NCBI GenBank assembly: GCA_014529385.2 | Contig: CM043942.1 | Coordinates: 108,251,141-108,315,140 of the forward strand | Length of the DNA stretch: 64,000 nt | From: Adiantum capillus-veneris | Taxonomy: Eukaryota; Streptophyta; Polypodiopsida; Polypodiales; Pteridaceae | Direction of reading: 5' to 3' | Shown here: one piece after another, positions 46,369 through 56,728 of the stretch | How the letters are laid out: each line of letters starts with the position of its first letter | Position numbering within the stretch: the first letter of the stretch is position 1 | Notes under the pieces: generated by a model | The model's input: the letters and a program-made list of their open reading frames with translations, nothing else | What the model was told of the DNA's origin: nothing | Databases searched by the model: none | Program-made: the position numbers and the translations under genes

Positions 46369-46380
46369 GTCTTTATATAT
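46369..46380 (-). promoter_or_regulatory. TATA box, minus strand
   Basis: Minus strand GTATATATAAAG, between the presumed LTR start (46462) and the ORF at 46204. Confidence 0.5.
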
Positions 46381-46462
46381 ACATTCCCTAAGATTGCGAG
46401 ATTGAGAGTTCAGGGAGGAAGGTTGAGAGAGGAGTGAGTGAATGATGACTGTCAGCAAACAC

Positions 46463-46476
46463 TCCCCCCTTCCTTG
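46463..46476 (-). promoter_or_regulatory. Polypurine tract of partial Ty3 element
   Basis: On the minus strand AAGGAAGGGGGGAG followed by TGTTTGCTGACAG, the same boundary signature as at 3739-3752 and 49848-49858. It marks the likely 3' LTR start at 46462. I could not find the other end of this LTR or its partner. Confidence 0.55.
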
Positions 46477-46482
46477 GGTAGA

Positions 46483-47802
46483 TCATACCTTTTGGAATGA
46501 TGTCATCACCTTTTGAAACCAATTGTTACAAGTTGTTATGGGTGAAGTCTTTAACCAATAGTTTTTTACCGTCCTATGCATTTCATCTAGTTGCAAGGGT
46601 GGTGAGGTACTCTCCCATGATTTTATTTGCAACGTTGTTGTAGGTGGTGAACTTACAACAGGAGGTGCAAACTCTTTCTTGTTTGTATGGATATGTACAA
46701 TGGTAGGTGGAGGTTGTGCCAAATCTTCTATTTTTGTATAGGAACTACATGAAGAGCGAGAAGCTTCATTTGACTTCCCTATTCGTGAGCTAGGTGGAAC
46801 AAATAGTTCTTTCTTTGGTACCCAAACTAGCTTTGGAGCGGGTGTGTAGCATTCCGTGATTTTTTCTTTCCACGATCTTCAATTTTTTTTGGAGCTATAG
46901 GATTGGGTTCACATGGGTCCGGTGATAGGTAAGAGCACAATTTACATTTTGGCACCCTGATTTGATCATTTCCTTCATAGTAGCCTTGGGCATACAATAG
47001 TTTTTTAGGAATCCAAGCTAACGTTTCTTTACATTTCTTGGGGCGAGTGGGACGTCTCTTACCAAGCTCCGATTTTTCAGCACTAGCAATGGTCGCTAAT
47101 GAAGCTGTAGGGACCCATTTGTATGTTTTTTTTGTTATATTAGGATGGGTCTTGTGTGTCTCAAGCTTTATTTCAACTAAATAAGTTGAATCTCTAGAGG
47201 GTTGGGGGCTATGGGGACATATGGTTCAACCTTATTTTATTTCCTTAAGAGAAAACATCTCAGGGACTATAGGGCTTGAGTGGAAGGGCTAAGAGTTGGT
47301 TTCTATGTTGTGACATCCACAGTCCCCCAATCAATAGTGTATTTTTTGGTGGCTATCATCTACGTGCATCCTAGGTTTATATTACCCTCCATAGTTCCAA
47401 CAGGCATGACCAAAACGCCTTGAGCTACAACTCCGTTGTCATAACTGACAAAAGTATGCGAGATTCCAAAAACCGTGGTTTTTTTCTTGTTGACACCCTT
47501 GACTTATATAATACTCTCAGATAGAGATGGCTTTCCTAATTGACACCACACCCCATATGATAACAGATTATACTTAGCACCTGTGTCCAATAAAGAGTTA
47601 TATAGCACTTTTCCATAGGTGCTATTTAGCTCAATAAGGTATCGTAGAGGTGCGTCAGAGTCTAACCAATCGTCCTATGTTTCAACATGTGTGTAAGTGT
47701 CAAATTTTCCTCTCGTTGGTGTCTTGTATGTTTTTGTCGCTCCTTAGGCTCAGCTTGAACTTGTATCTTCATAAACTCGGCTTGTGTCTTGGCTGCCTTT
47801 TT
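46483..47802 (-). pseudogene. Second protease-like ORF of partial element
   Basis: Minus strand, after the TAA at 47803-47805. A charged helix (KTQAEFMKIQVQAEPKERQK) is followed by LRYLIELNSTYGKVLYNSLLDTGAKYNLLSYGVW (about 47540-47640) with an intact DTGA protease active site, then a C-terminal part around 47300-47480 with one stop. Further on (about 46920-47010) comes LAWIPKKLLYAQGYYEGNDQIRVPK, the repeat motif seen at 51049-52203. The frame 46483-46722 ends the ORF with a Pro/Thr-rich tail. Several stops and frameshifts are present. Confidence 0.6.
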
Positions 47803-48405
47803 TTAATGGATGGCACGTATTTCCTCTTGGCTTAAAGGATCATAATATCTTTTAATTTTTATCCCCATTCAGGAATCCAATGGTTTCTACTCCATCAAGA
47901 GTTTCAAGCCAAATGGTACCTTGTAGGGTGATTTTGCATACTCTATATGGTCCTTTTCCAGTATATTTCAAAATTTTCTTCTCGTTACACACTCCATACA
48001 TAAGGACTTTATCACCAACATTGATATCTTTGTCCTTGAGATGACGGTCAAACCATTTCTTCCTCTAGGTGTATATGATTGATACACACTTATAGGTACT
48101 ATTGCAGGCATTGAGCTACCATGTAGTGGTGCTTTACTAGCAAAAGAGGTCCATGGCATGTTCCTTGGCATGCCCATCATCGGGGTAGGCATGGTAGCTG
48201 TGGTGTCATCAAGGGAAAGATGAGCTAGACTTGGAAAAGTAAAGGTATCACTTGTGGGCTTAGATTGCACTGAGACCCCTGGAGAAACAGCATATGGAGG
48301 ATCCATCAGACTTACCGAGGGAGTCTCCATTTGTGATAAGGTTGGTTGTTTAACCTTCCTTGTATCCAAGAACATTAGGAAAAATGTGGACTCTCCTTGG
48401 GCCAT
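47803..48405 (-). pseudogene. Integrase C-terminal fragment of partial element
   Basis: It begins at the ATG at 48405 with a Ser/Pro/Met-rich stretch (MAQGESTFFLMFLDTRKVK). After a one-base frameshift near 48065 it reads DRHLKDKDINVGDKVLMYG and ILKYTGKGPYRVCKITLQGTIWLETLDG, the C-terminal DNA-binding fold of Ty3 integrases. A stop near 47865 and the TAA at 47803 follow; the latter comes after the word IRAIH. Confidence 0.62.
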
Positions 48406-48465
48406 ATAGGATTAAGGTTAATTAGGCTCCAGCCAATAGGAATAGAGCAATGTATATAAGTCTAG
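48406..48465 (+). promoter_or_regulatory. CCAAT and TATA promoter elements, plus strand
   Basis: GCCAATAGG at about 48433-48441 and TGTATATAAG at about 48451-48460, 18 bp apart, ahead of a pyrimidine-rich leader that continues at 59774. This is a plausible promoter for the locus at 59892, though it is now about 11.4 kb away because of the insertion. Confidence 0.5.
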
Positions 48466-48561
48466 AACCTAAGAAAGTAGAGAGAATAATAGGGTTGTCC
48501 ACTCATTTATTGCTTTGTATCCTAGAGGGAGGTGGATGGGTAAAAGAGGGAGGGGCAAAAA

Positions 48562-48573
48562 GGGGGGGGGGGG
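48562..48573. repeat. G12 homopolymer
   Basis: Twelve G in the leader, followed at about 48617-48630 by an A run. Confidence 0.9.
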
Positions 48574-48786
48574 AAGTGGTGGGTCCACAGATACATTTTT
48601 GCAAAAACCCTAAAATTTCAAAAAAAAAAAACTTAAATTCAAAATATTCCATCCAAAACTCCCCCCAAATCTACCCTATGATCAAAAAGTCATTTTCTCA
48701 CTCTAGAACCTTTTTCCCAAGACTCCCTTCCTCCATAGCCCCTTTCCATAACCCAAAGCTCCCATTCTCTCTCTAAACTCTTACAC

Positions 48787-48909
48787 CTTCCTCCTTCCTC
48801 AAGCTCTCCATTGCAACTTTAAGCTCCCACTCTGTCTCCCTCCTCCTTCCTCAAGCTCTCCATTGCAACTTTAAGCTCCCACTCTCTCTCTAAACTTTGT
48901 CTCCCTCCT
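48787..48909 (+). repeat. Tandem ~60-70-bp leader repeats, left part
   Basis: The phrase 'cctccttcctcaagctctccattgc' with its following 'aactttaagctcccactct' occurs twice here and twice more at 59774-59882, on the other side of the element. The insertion split one tandem array. Confidence 0.8.
48905..48909. repeat. Target-site duplication CTCCT, left
   Basis: CTCCT precedes TGTTTGCGGG and recurs at 59774-59778. Confidence 0.88.
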
Positions 48910-49847
48910 TGTTTGCGGGTCGCCGCGACGGACGTCCATAGCATAGCTCTCACGCATCAACATAAAATTATCGATCCAGGGGAAGCGACTCGAATGAGGC
49001 ATGGAAACTCACTAGGGTGTCAATCCTAATGAAGTGAACTCAAAGAGATGCAACTACTAACTCTACAAGCAAATCGATCGCACTAAAGCCAAGTAATCTG
49101 CCTATGTCCTTCTACACAGCTCTACAGTCATCACGCCCGTTCACCATGCAAATCATATCGGAATCACACGAAACTTGAAGGGGAGCTACAGGGGACTATC
49201 AGGAACATATCCTATCATTGTAACAGCATTCTGGAAAGGTACAATGATCGCGATCGTTCGTCCCACAGTACGCAAAAACACTAAACGAATGATCCTAAAG
49301 GGTCGTTTTTAGGTCCCTAAAGCCTCTCCTAGGGTCAAAACAACATAAAATACGCATATAAACACTCAAAACAGTGATTTAAGGCCTAAACCGATGCGTT
49401 TGAAACCTTCACCGAATCTTGAATGCTTACACTTGAATGAAAGAGCAGAGTAAGAGGAACACAATGCAAGAAACAAAACTGAATTTGGATTACCGTAGCC
49501 ACAGAAGTGATGATTACAAGTTGGAGCAAAGAGGTAGCTCTCTGTACGTAACGCATTAGTCCCTTCTCTTCAAAAAATAATCTCCCTTTCCCACTAACCT
49601 TAGTGTATTATATACCTAGGGCTTTCTAAAGTGGCCGGCGGCCAACTTCTCGTGGACCTTTACATACATCATTGGAAAAATTACATCTTTGACTCAGACT
49701 CGACATAGACGATTGACATTAGTCCTTTACAGGGTTTGATGTATTAAACATCGGAAAAATAATGTGACCACATCAAAACTTTGGCCGGCTGACCCAACGG
49801 GTGCCTTGGCTAGGTGGGCACTTGTATGTTGTTATCACCTCCAAACA
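48910..49847 (-). repeat. 3' LTR of pol-less element
   Basis: 938 bp, TGTTTGCGGG...TCCAAACA on plus. TATA-type TATATAATA at 49606-49614 on the minus strand. A palindromic site at 49243-49258 (AATGATCGCGATCGTT). Confidence 0.95.
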
Positions 49848-49858
49848 GTCCCCCTTCC
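49848..49858 (-). promoter_or_regulatory. Polypurine tract of pol-less element
   Basis: Minus strand AGGAAGGGGGAC directly before TGTTTGGAGG. Confidence 0.8.
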
Positions 49859-51048
49859 TAGCTCGTGTCATCCCTTGACACGACCTTGTGCAGTCTTGTC
49901 ATAGGGTTGTCGTTAGCTTTGTCTTCAATGTTGGTCTTCATCTTGGGAAGCCCGTTGTCGTTGATGACGCTCCCCCCTTCCTTGAGTGATGCATAGCTGT
50001 CATGTTGTTGATACATGATTTGAGCTTTGATTATCAAGGCAACATTTCTTTTTGTTGTGCATTCGCCTCTTGGTTGTCAATCTTAGTTGCCGTAAAGATG
50101 GATGTTGAAGTGTTTGATCGTGTAGAACTGATCCTCCTTGTGGCGTGGACTTTATGATAGATTTTCATTCAAGTTCCACTGCAATTTGAGCTGTTTGCAA
50201 TAGGTCACCAAGGTTGAAGCACTGTGTGAGCTATTTTTGATTGTTGTGGATATCTCGCTTGCTAAATTTCTCATTGCTTGAGTTGTAGGCCATTCTTTGA
50301 CTTGCCATTGTTGGATGGAGCTTGGTTTTCACCCTTGAAGATAAAAGATGCTCTTGATAAGCATATGGAGACTTGCTATTTTTGCTCCAAGTTGTTGTTT
50401 ATGGATTGGGTAGCCCTTTCCTTATTGTTGATGTAGAAGGAATATATACATGAGGTCTAGATTAGGGTCTTAAAACACCCAGTGGGAAAAAAGTGCCTTT
50501 GGTATACGGTCTTATTGGAGTTGAGCATTTTGACTCGAAGTACCTGTCATGCAAGGTGAGTGCTTGGTAGAAACAAAGGAAGAGTGCCTAATGTAAGTGC
50601 CAATTATAGGACACTCTATATGCTTATGAGAAGTTTTTAAACAAAAGCGTGTAGTGTAAAAGATGGAGTTGATGGGTGCTTCAAGGAAAAAATGTAGAAC
50701 ATGTGACATCAAAGGACGTCTCAATAGCTTGCACGTTTCCAAGAAGGGTTTTCGATGTAGAAGCTTCTCCACTCATTCCTCACTATGCGTAGTGCGTGAG
50801 TGTCTTTTGGACTTTTTTCACTTAACCAAACTTAAAATACATAGACTTGGACTCTTATGCTCACCTATACCAGCATGAGCGACACAACATAAATATGCTC
50901 AACTCCTCCACCTTGAGCAGTACCTAGAATAGCTAAGACCCTTAGACCACAGAGAATATTACTTGACTAATGCCTTGCTCATTTAGTGGCTCAGCTGCTA
51001 GACTCTTGACTTTTATGCCATGTATTTTTAAAGGCGACTTGGACTTAC
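49859..51048 (-). other. Non-coding 3' part of pol-less element
   Basis: About 1.2 kb with no sustained frame. ORF3 of the inner element is not present here. Confidence 0.5.
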
Positions 51049-52203
51049 CTATTCATGGCCTGAAACCCAATGCCAGAAGTTCTTGAGATTAAGGCCTCTA
51101 TCATTGTGTTGGTCTTTGGAGGCCACCATTTTGTCGAGTAGGTTGGCATATTTTGGCTCCTCTTGACTTTCTTGTTGTATGTTGATACTTCTTTGTAAAA
51201 CAAGTCCTTCAACTTTGATAGGGCTTGATGTAGCCGTTGCATTAATTTCCATGAGAAGCGATTGTCGAGATGTGTAGGTTCTCTGTGATTGAGTTTCCAC
51301 TAGCAATTTTGGAACCCATCTTGTTTTTGGTCCTTGTGTGACCGTCTTTGGCATTTTATCTTCTTCTACAATTTGATGGACACTAAGCTTTGGTATCCAA
51401 ACCTGATGATTGCCGTTGTAAAAGCCTTGCTTTTGTAATTGATGACAAGGTATCCATCTGTAGATTGCAGCAGCCTTGGTTGTAATTGGCTTCTGTTGGC
51501 TTTTGGTTGTCATTGCTTGCTTTGGGGTAGGAGCTTGTGCTGCTTGATTTATCTTCGTTGTTCCCGATTGAGCTACAATTTTTGATAACCATATTTGTGT
51601 GTTACCTTCATAAAATCCTTGTTCTTCGAGTAGCTTAACTGGAATCATTCGTTGATTCACCTGTTTGTGTTGGGTAATTTGACTAGCGAGTGACTTTGGT
51701 ACCCAAACTCGTCGCATTGCCCGCTTGGAAAGGTCTTTTTGTTTGCCTTTTGTTGGTGTTCTTTCGCTTGCCTGAGTATTTTGTATTCCGTTGATAGCGC
51801 ATCTTGTTCCTTGTAGAACTCGTTGATTGAGGTGGGTAGGTCCAGGCTGTTACTTTAGGATTTTTGGCCCAAACATTAGTGTTTCCTTGGAAGTAGCCTT
51901 GAGCAATGATTGACTCATTTGATGCTATCCACCCTGTCACGTTTTGCTGTTGTGGTTGAACCCGTGTTTCATGTATCCAAACTGGGTCTTTGACTTGGAT
52001 GTGCTCTTTGGATACCAACACCTGCTTGACATTCTTCGGCTTCTTCTGGATGCTTTTTTGTGATGGAAACTTTGGTTGATAGACTTTTTTCTTTGGTTTC
52101 CATTGCATTGTTGATGGTGTGGCTCTTGATGTAGAGGCTTCGTGGGAAATTTGATCGAAGCTCGTTGAAGGTAAAGTTGTCTGGCGAGGTTGATATACTT
52201 CAA
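51049..52203 (-). pseudogene. Tail ORF with repeated GY-x-GN-x-W-x-PK motif
   Basis: Three overlapping minus-strand frames joined by frameshifts. A short motif recurs: GYFQGNTNVWAKNP, GFYEGNTQIWLSK, GFYNGNHQVWIPK, plus single halves (RVWVPKSL, TRWVPKLL, YRWIPCHQL). The spacing between copies is about 55-70 residues, and the linkers are Gln/Thr/Lys-rich. The motif also occurs once in the partial element (46.95 kb) and weakly in the inner element (10.4-10.65 kb). It probably is a small repeated binding fold of the element's last protein. I do not know a family for it. Confidence 0.55.
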
Positions 52204-52396
52204 TGTTTACCTTTGCTTTACCTTTTTTCGCGATGGTTGGCGATTTCTCCTCTGCATAGATTTGAGAAGTTTCATGGAGTCTTACCGTTGTTGTTGTTGA
52301 AGCTTTTGATTGTTGTCGAAAGAAGATGTTCCTCCAGCTTTCTGTCAGGACCAGACTCTCTTTGATATGATGGGAGTTGATTATGTGGAAAGTATC

Positions 52397-53908
52397 TTAA
52401 TACTCCCTGGTACTCAATTTGAGTACAGCTTCTGCCACTCCAAAGCTAGGAATCGGCATTTTTGAACTTGTGTAAACTGTTTCTTCTAGCTCATTGATTG
52501 GTGGCTTTCCCATCATGATCCACGTTCCATAAGTCATTAGATTCTTTGTTGCTTCTGGATCTATTGTGGCCGAACATGTAACCTTGAGCCCTGTTTGTCC
52601 GCATAAATTGAATTTGATCATCGTAGGAGATAGTCCATCTTCTTCCTTGTCCCTGTTCTTCTTTTGATCTTGCGTTTTTTGAAGATTTTCTGTTGAACTT
52701 GGAAGCTTTTCTCCTTCATCTACTTTCATTTGCACTTTTTCTGGAGTCGGCTTCTTTGAAACAGCTTTTGTTGTTTCTTCAGGTATGTCAATAATGACAT
52801 ATTCTTGTGGTTGCTCTGCTTCCTTCGTTTTCAATTTTGCCTCATGCTCCAAGATGTAGCTATCTGTCTCACTTTTTCTGCTTTTACACTCACAAACTTC
52901 ATTAGCTTCCTTCAACACTTTCAACATAAAACATGAAACTAGGTCGTAGCCTTCTTCATTACAAAACTTGGTTGGAGTTAGCTCATTTACACACACATCC
53001 AAGGTTGCCAATATTTGAGTCCATCCAAATGGCTCAAATAATTCCTCTGGAAATGGTTCCGGTATGTAAGCTTCATCGTCCATTGATCTTTCTAGGATGC
53101 AATCCTCCTTCATTGAGCTTCCACACTTCGAAGCACCACACATCCAAAGTTCTTGTTTGGTTTGTAGCCACGCAGGTATCTCTTTCCCATTGACTATAGA
53201 AGAGTCAATTTCTTCTAACGGAGTTCTATTCAAATCTCTATAGCTATGGTCTTTTATGCTTATTTTTGTGGTGATCTTTTTATGTCTCAAGTAGATATAG
53301 TCATAGCCCCAATCTTGAACCATCTTAAGTTGACGCATGAAAGGCCTTCCTAAAATGATATCAAAATTGTTCCCTTTTCCAAAATCTACTAATGCAAATG
53401 TATGTTCATATTCAATTCCACAAGAAGTCACAATAATTTGCTCTAGGATACCCAGAGCTTTTTCCGTGTATCCATTTGCAAGTTGCAGCTTCATTCTAGT
53501 TTTCCTAAGCGCTGGTCTACCCCATTTTTCCCAAATGTTTTTTGTGGCTATGGCTACTCCAGCCCCACTATCAAGTATAGCCAATCTTTTAACTCCTTTG
53601 TATTCCACAGGTAACGTGGTCTTTCCTTCTTCTCCTTCGCAATATTCCCCCACCTTGTTTATTGGCACAGGTTTAGCGTGTGCACTTTCTTGTTGAGTTT
53701 TGTTTGATTGTTCATTTGAGGGTAGATCTTGAAGAGGTATCTTTAATCCCATCTTCCCCAAATGGTTGCCTACTTCATCCCATACATGTGGTCTAATCTT
53801 AAGCACTTCAGATAGAGTAATGGTGCACTGTATTGGAGCTGACATCAACTCTTGCATACTCTTTGTATCCATCATCTTGGATATGGCTCTCCTCTGAGAT
53901 GGCACCAC
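52397..53908 (-). CDS. Protease, conserved linker and second protease remnant of pol-less element
   Basis: 503 open codons on the minus strand. Residues about 85-200 are a retropepsin: VGEYCEGEEGKTTLPVEYKG, AILDSGAGVAIATK (Asp 113) and FDIILGRPFM (about 187). Residues about 215-320 are the linker shared with 26382-26906 (DHSYRDLNRTPLEEI, ELWMCGASKCGS, AYIPEPFPEELFEPFGW, ILATLDVC). After an acidic, Lys-rich spacer, residues about 425-480 resemble the second protease-like domain (CSATIDPEATKNLMTYGTW), but D-x-G-A has become DPEA, so it is unlikely to be catalytic. RT and integrase, which lie between these parts in the inner element, are missing. The long open frame suggests it was translated until recently. 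Confidence 0.72.
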   Translation of the reverse strand: MVPSQRRAISKMMDTKSMQELMSAPIQCTITLSEVLKIRPHVWDEVGNHLGKMGLKIPLQDLPSNEQSNKTQQESAHAKPVPINKVGEYCEGEEGKTTLPVEYKGVKRLAILDSGAGVAIATKNIWEKWGRPALRKTRMKLQLANGYTEKALGILEQIIVTSCGIEYEHTFALVDFGKGNNFDIILGRPFMRQLKMVQDWGYDYIYLRHKKITTKISIKDHSYRDLNRTPLEEIDSSIVNGKEIPAWLQTKQELWMCGASKCGSSMKEDCILERSMDDEAYIPEPFPEELFEPFGWTQILATLDVCVNELTPTKFCNEEGYDLVSCFMLKVLKEANEVCECKSRKSETDSYILEHEAKLKTKEAEQPQEYVIIDIPEETTKAVSKKPTPEKVQMKVDEGEKLPSSTENLQKTQDQKKNRDKEEDGLSPTMIKFNLCGQTGLKVTCSATIDPEATKNLMTYGTWIMMGKPPINELEETVYTSSKMPIPSFGVAEAVLKLSTREY

Positions 53909-53914
53909 TCTAGT

Positions 53915-54469
53915 CTATGAGCCTGCCTCATGTTCTCCTATGTATGAGGGTAAGGTCTTCAAGGACTCTGGTTTGCTTTCAATTGAAACTTCTGTCCCTT
54001 CATCTCCATTTAGAGATTGAATGTCTCCCTGATAGACTTCATTCCCTGTATTGACCTCAATTATGGGTGCAGATTGGAATGTCGCACTTCCATCTTTTGC
54101 ACTTCTAATTGCTTCCCACAATTCATTTGGCCATGGCTCATCTATCTCTTGGATAGGTGCCATAAATTGTGATCTTGACCTTGCATCATTAGTGGTGTTG
54201 GCCACTACTTGATCATCTAGTTGAATTTCTAGGTTGGTTTCTTGTGTTGCATTCTTTGCTTGCACATCCTTTTGTGATTATAGCTCAATGTTTCTTTGAG
54301 TTAATGTTTCAACAACCTTTTCCTTAGGCATTTCAAATCCAACACTTTTTGGTTTTGTTCCTAGAGGTGGAATTGGTGCTTCATGCTCCATCATTGCCTG
54401 TGCAGTTTTTACCAATTCCTTACACATTTTCAACCTCTCAGTCTCTACCTCAGCATGAGGATATTTCAT
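53915..54469 (-). pseudogene. gag-protease spacer of pol-less element
   Basis: Two minus-strand frames (53915-54265, 54278-54469) split by a stop at about 54275-54277. Acidic and polar, with ESLKTLPSYIGEHEA matching DSLKTLPSYLGEYEA of the inner element (27.6 kb). They connect the knuckles to the protease. Confidence 0.6.
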
Positions 54470-54475
54470 CCCTCG

Positions 54476-55714
54476 TTATTCTAGGGTTTGGTTGGGTTTC
54501 AATCTAGCCTCATATGCTTCCAATGCAGCATCTAATGGCTCTAGGACTTTGTCTACCAACATAGATCCTCCCGAAGATGCCTTCCTTGGCTTCTTATCGC
54601 TCACCACCGTTTTGTTTTCCCGTTCTTGTTTTAACTGCTCCTTTGTCTCTTGTAATTCTGTTTGTAGTGCAGTTTGATTTGTAATTGTTTTTGCTTTAAT
54701 TCTGTCTCTTTTGGCTTTCCAGGATTTTCTCCTAGTCCTCACTGACCCACTAGTTGTTTCCCCTTGTTTGGGTTGTTGATCTTTCTCCTCATTAGCTTGG
54801 CCCTCAACATTTTCTTTTGCTTGGGCTCTCGTCACTACCTTCATAGGAATTTTGGGTTCTGCCTCTGATCCACTTGGTGAGGGTAACACTCCCACAACAT
54901 TCATTGTTGTTTTCCCCTGTTTGTTTGGGTGTTTTGGACAATTTGAAACAACGTGTGTAATGGCACACTCCAAACAATATCCAATTATCTCTACACGAGA
55001 ACAATTCTTGGCCCAATGATTACCTCCACACTTGTAGCATGGTCCATCTTGTTGAGTCACTGGTGGCACAATTGATGGTTGTTCTTGCTTAGCCAGAATG
55101 GTCTCTGGTCTACACACTTGATTGGCTATGAACATCAGAGTGTCCTCATTCAATGAATAGAGTTTTCTCATAGGTTCTTGCCCTAGCCTAGGTTGTGATA
55201 CCTCAGCTCTTTTTAAAGCCCTTGATACAACCCTATTTTGAAATAATGGATGATTTGGTAAAGGCATTTGTTTTTCTATTCGATGTACAAATAGTGTCCC
55301 CCTCGTGTAGGTTTGATTATAGTAGCACTCACTCATCTCATGATTGGTCCATTTTTGCTCAATGGCACACCATTTTATTCGTTGTGCTACCTGCACTGCT
55401 AGCTCATCTAGGTCTAGGTTGGTCATTAATTGAGACATAACCAATTGCCTTGTGTTGGTTTCACTAGATACTAAAGGAGCATTATCCATAGTGATCTTTG
55501 TATCACCAATTTCCTCGCCATAGGCTTTACAATTGTCAACTAGGTATAACGCTTCTCTCGTGACTTGTTCAAAGGAAATACATCCTTTTAAGTGCAAATC
55601 TTTCTTGATTCCCCTTTTAGAGAACTCCACAACAAATTCTTGCAACAGTTGTTCAACGTTTGAGAAGGCATTTTTGTCCAACGGTTGGAACCAATTCAAT
55701 GCTATCCCTTCCAA
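54476..55714 (-). CDS. gag: gag capsid end and twin short zinc knuckles, pol-less element
   Basis: 412 codons open on the minus strand. GIALNWFQPLDKNAF...LLQEFVVEFSKRG is the gag helix pair (compare 29294-29806). VTREALYLVDNCKAYGEE follows, then two knuckles, CYKCGGNHWAKNC and CLECAITHVVSNC, both CX2CX3HX4C, and a basic stretch (RTRRKSWKAKRDRIKAK) like that of the inner element. It is truncated at the 5' side by a stop near 55715; the N-terminal gag frames are 55736-56728. Confidence 0.72.
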   Translation of the reverse strand: MEGIALNWFQPLDKNAFSNVEQLLQEFVVEFSKRGIKKDLHLKGCISFEQVTREALYLVDNCKAYGEEIGDTKITMDNAPLVSSETNTRQLVMSQLMTNLDLDELAVQVAQRIKWCAIEQKWTNHEMSECYYNQTYTRGTLFVHRIEKQMPLPNHPLFQNRVVSRALKRAEVSQPRLGQEPMRKLYSLNEDTLMFIANQVCRPETILAKQEQPSIVPPVTQQDGPCYKCGGNHWAKNCSRVEIIGYCLECAITHVVSNCPKHPNKQGKTTMNVVGVLPSPSGSEAEPKIPMKVVTRAQAKENVEGQANEEKDQQPKQGETTSGSVRTRRKSWKAKRDRIKAKTITNQTALQTELQETKEQLKQERENKTVVSDKKPRKASSGGSMLVDKVLEPLDAALEAYEARLKPNQTLE

Positions 55715-55735
55715 GGTTAAGCCAAATCCCTCATA

Positions 55736-56728
55736 CTATGTATGAAAATAAAATACTTGTTCGGCTCTTAACACTTGTTTGAACAAGGATGCATGTACGT
55801 ATGGATCCCTTAACCCATCATACTTCTTCTTCACACATTTGGCCAATTGATATGGTCTCATTGGTTCTGGTTCAACCATGTATCTTAGCGTGTTGGGGTC
55901 TCTCACAAAGACATCCCTCGTTCGTTCTTCTCTTCTTGGAGCAAATCCTAGTGGAATCCCCTTGGAGACATGTTTCAGAAATGTTGATGGATTTATAAGT
56001 CTAATTGTTGGTCTCTTGGTTCCACTCAATGAGGTAGGAGCTACACTCCCGTGAATAGCTATTCTGGATGTTTGAGGTCCATTTGATTCCATAGTTTCAA
56101 TGTTAGCTTCTTGCAAATCAGTCTCCAAAAACCTTGGTACGCTTACACTCGGTTGAAAGTAGTAAGCTAATATTGGAGTACCCATGTATGTATATCTTTC
56201 TAGCTCAATTGGGCTGATAAGTTTCTACTCTCGTCCATACTTATCTACCATTAGAACTTGCACTCCCTGGTCATCTGTGTATGTGAAGGCATAGAGGTTC
56301 TTGTAGTCTGTCAACTCTTCAATGATGGAATTTAAACATCTATAGAAGTTGTTTTGATCCCCAATAGGTAACCTATAAAGGCCATCATAAGTGTAATCCG
56401 TTAGAACTCTCGTGGCTTCATTGGTTTTGATGAACATCACGTTGGGTTTGTTGATTAGAGGATGCTTCTCCTCTAAGTCTCCAACAATTTCCACTTTTGC
56501 TCTTTCAAACTCCCGCATTTTAGTTGATTGGTTTGGCTTCCAGTGAGCTACATGATCACTTGACAAATATCCATGAGCCCTGCCTTGAGATTTGGCTTGA
56601 TATGATTGATAAGCCTCATGGTCTTGTCTCAACCCTCTTGTTATAGGTGTTGCAGTATTTCTGGTTGTTTGTGTAGGTGGCATAGCTCTGAGTTGAGTGT
56701 AAAACCCTAATGATGGATGAGTTGTCAT
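55736..56728 (-). pseudogene. gag: gag N-terminal region of pol-less element
   Basis: Two minus-strand frames. 56225-56728 starts at the ATG at 56728 (MTTHPSLGFYTQLRAMPP), with DYTYDGLYRLPIGDQNNFYRCLNSIIEELTDY. 55736-56185 continues with FLKHVSKGIPLGFAPRREE and DPNTLRYMVEPEPMRPYQLAKCVKKKYDGLRDPYV. These look like the matrix and N-terminal capsid part. Stops near 56186-56224 and 55715-55735 break it. Confidence 0.6.

Larger units (their letters stand above)
46463..48405 (-). mobile_element. Partial minus-strand Ty3 element, 3' half
   Basis: In reading direction: Ser/Pro-rich frame, integrase C-terminus, TAA, Glu/Lys-rich helix, second protease-like domain, W-P-K repeat region, PPT. Gag, RT and the integrase core are absent. 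It belongs with the elements at 2803-32376 and 48910-59773 by this order. It may be a truncated or recombined copy. Confidence 0.6.

Noticed and set aside
50512-50878. Short frames in the 3' non-coding part of the pol-less element
   Set aside because: Opposite-strand pairs of about 70-86 codons without motifs, at chance length in AT-rich DNA.
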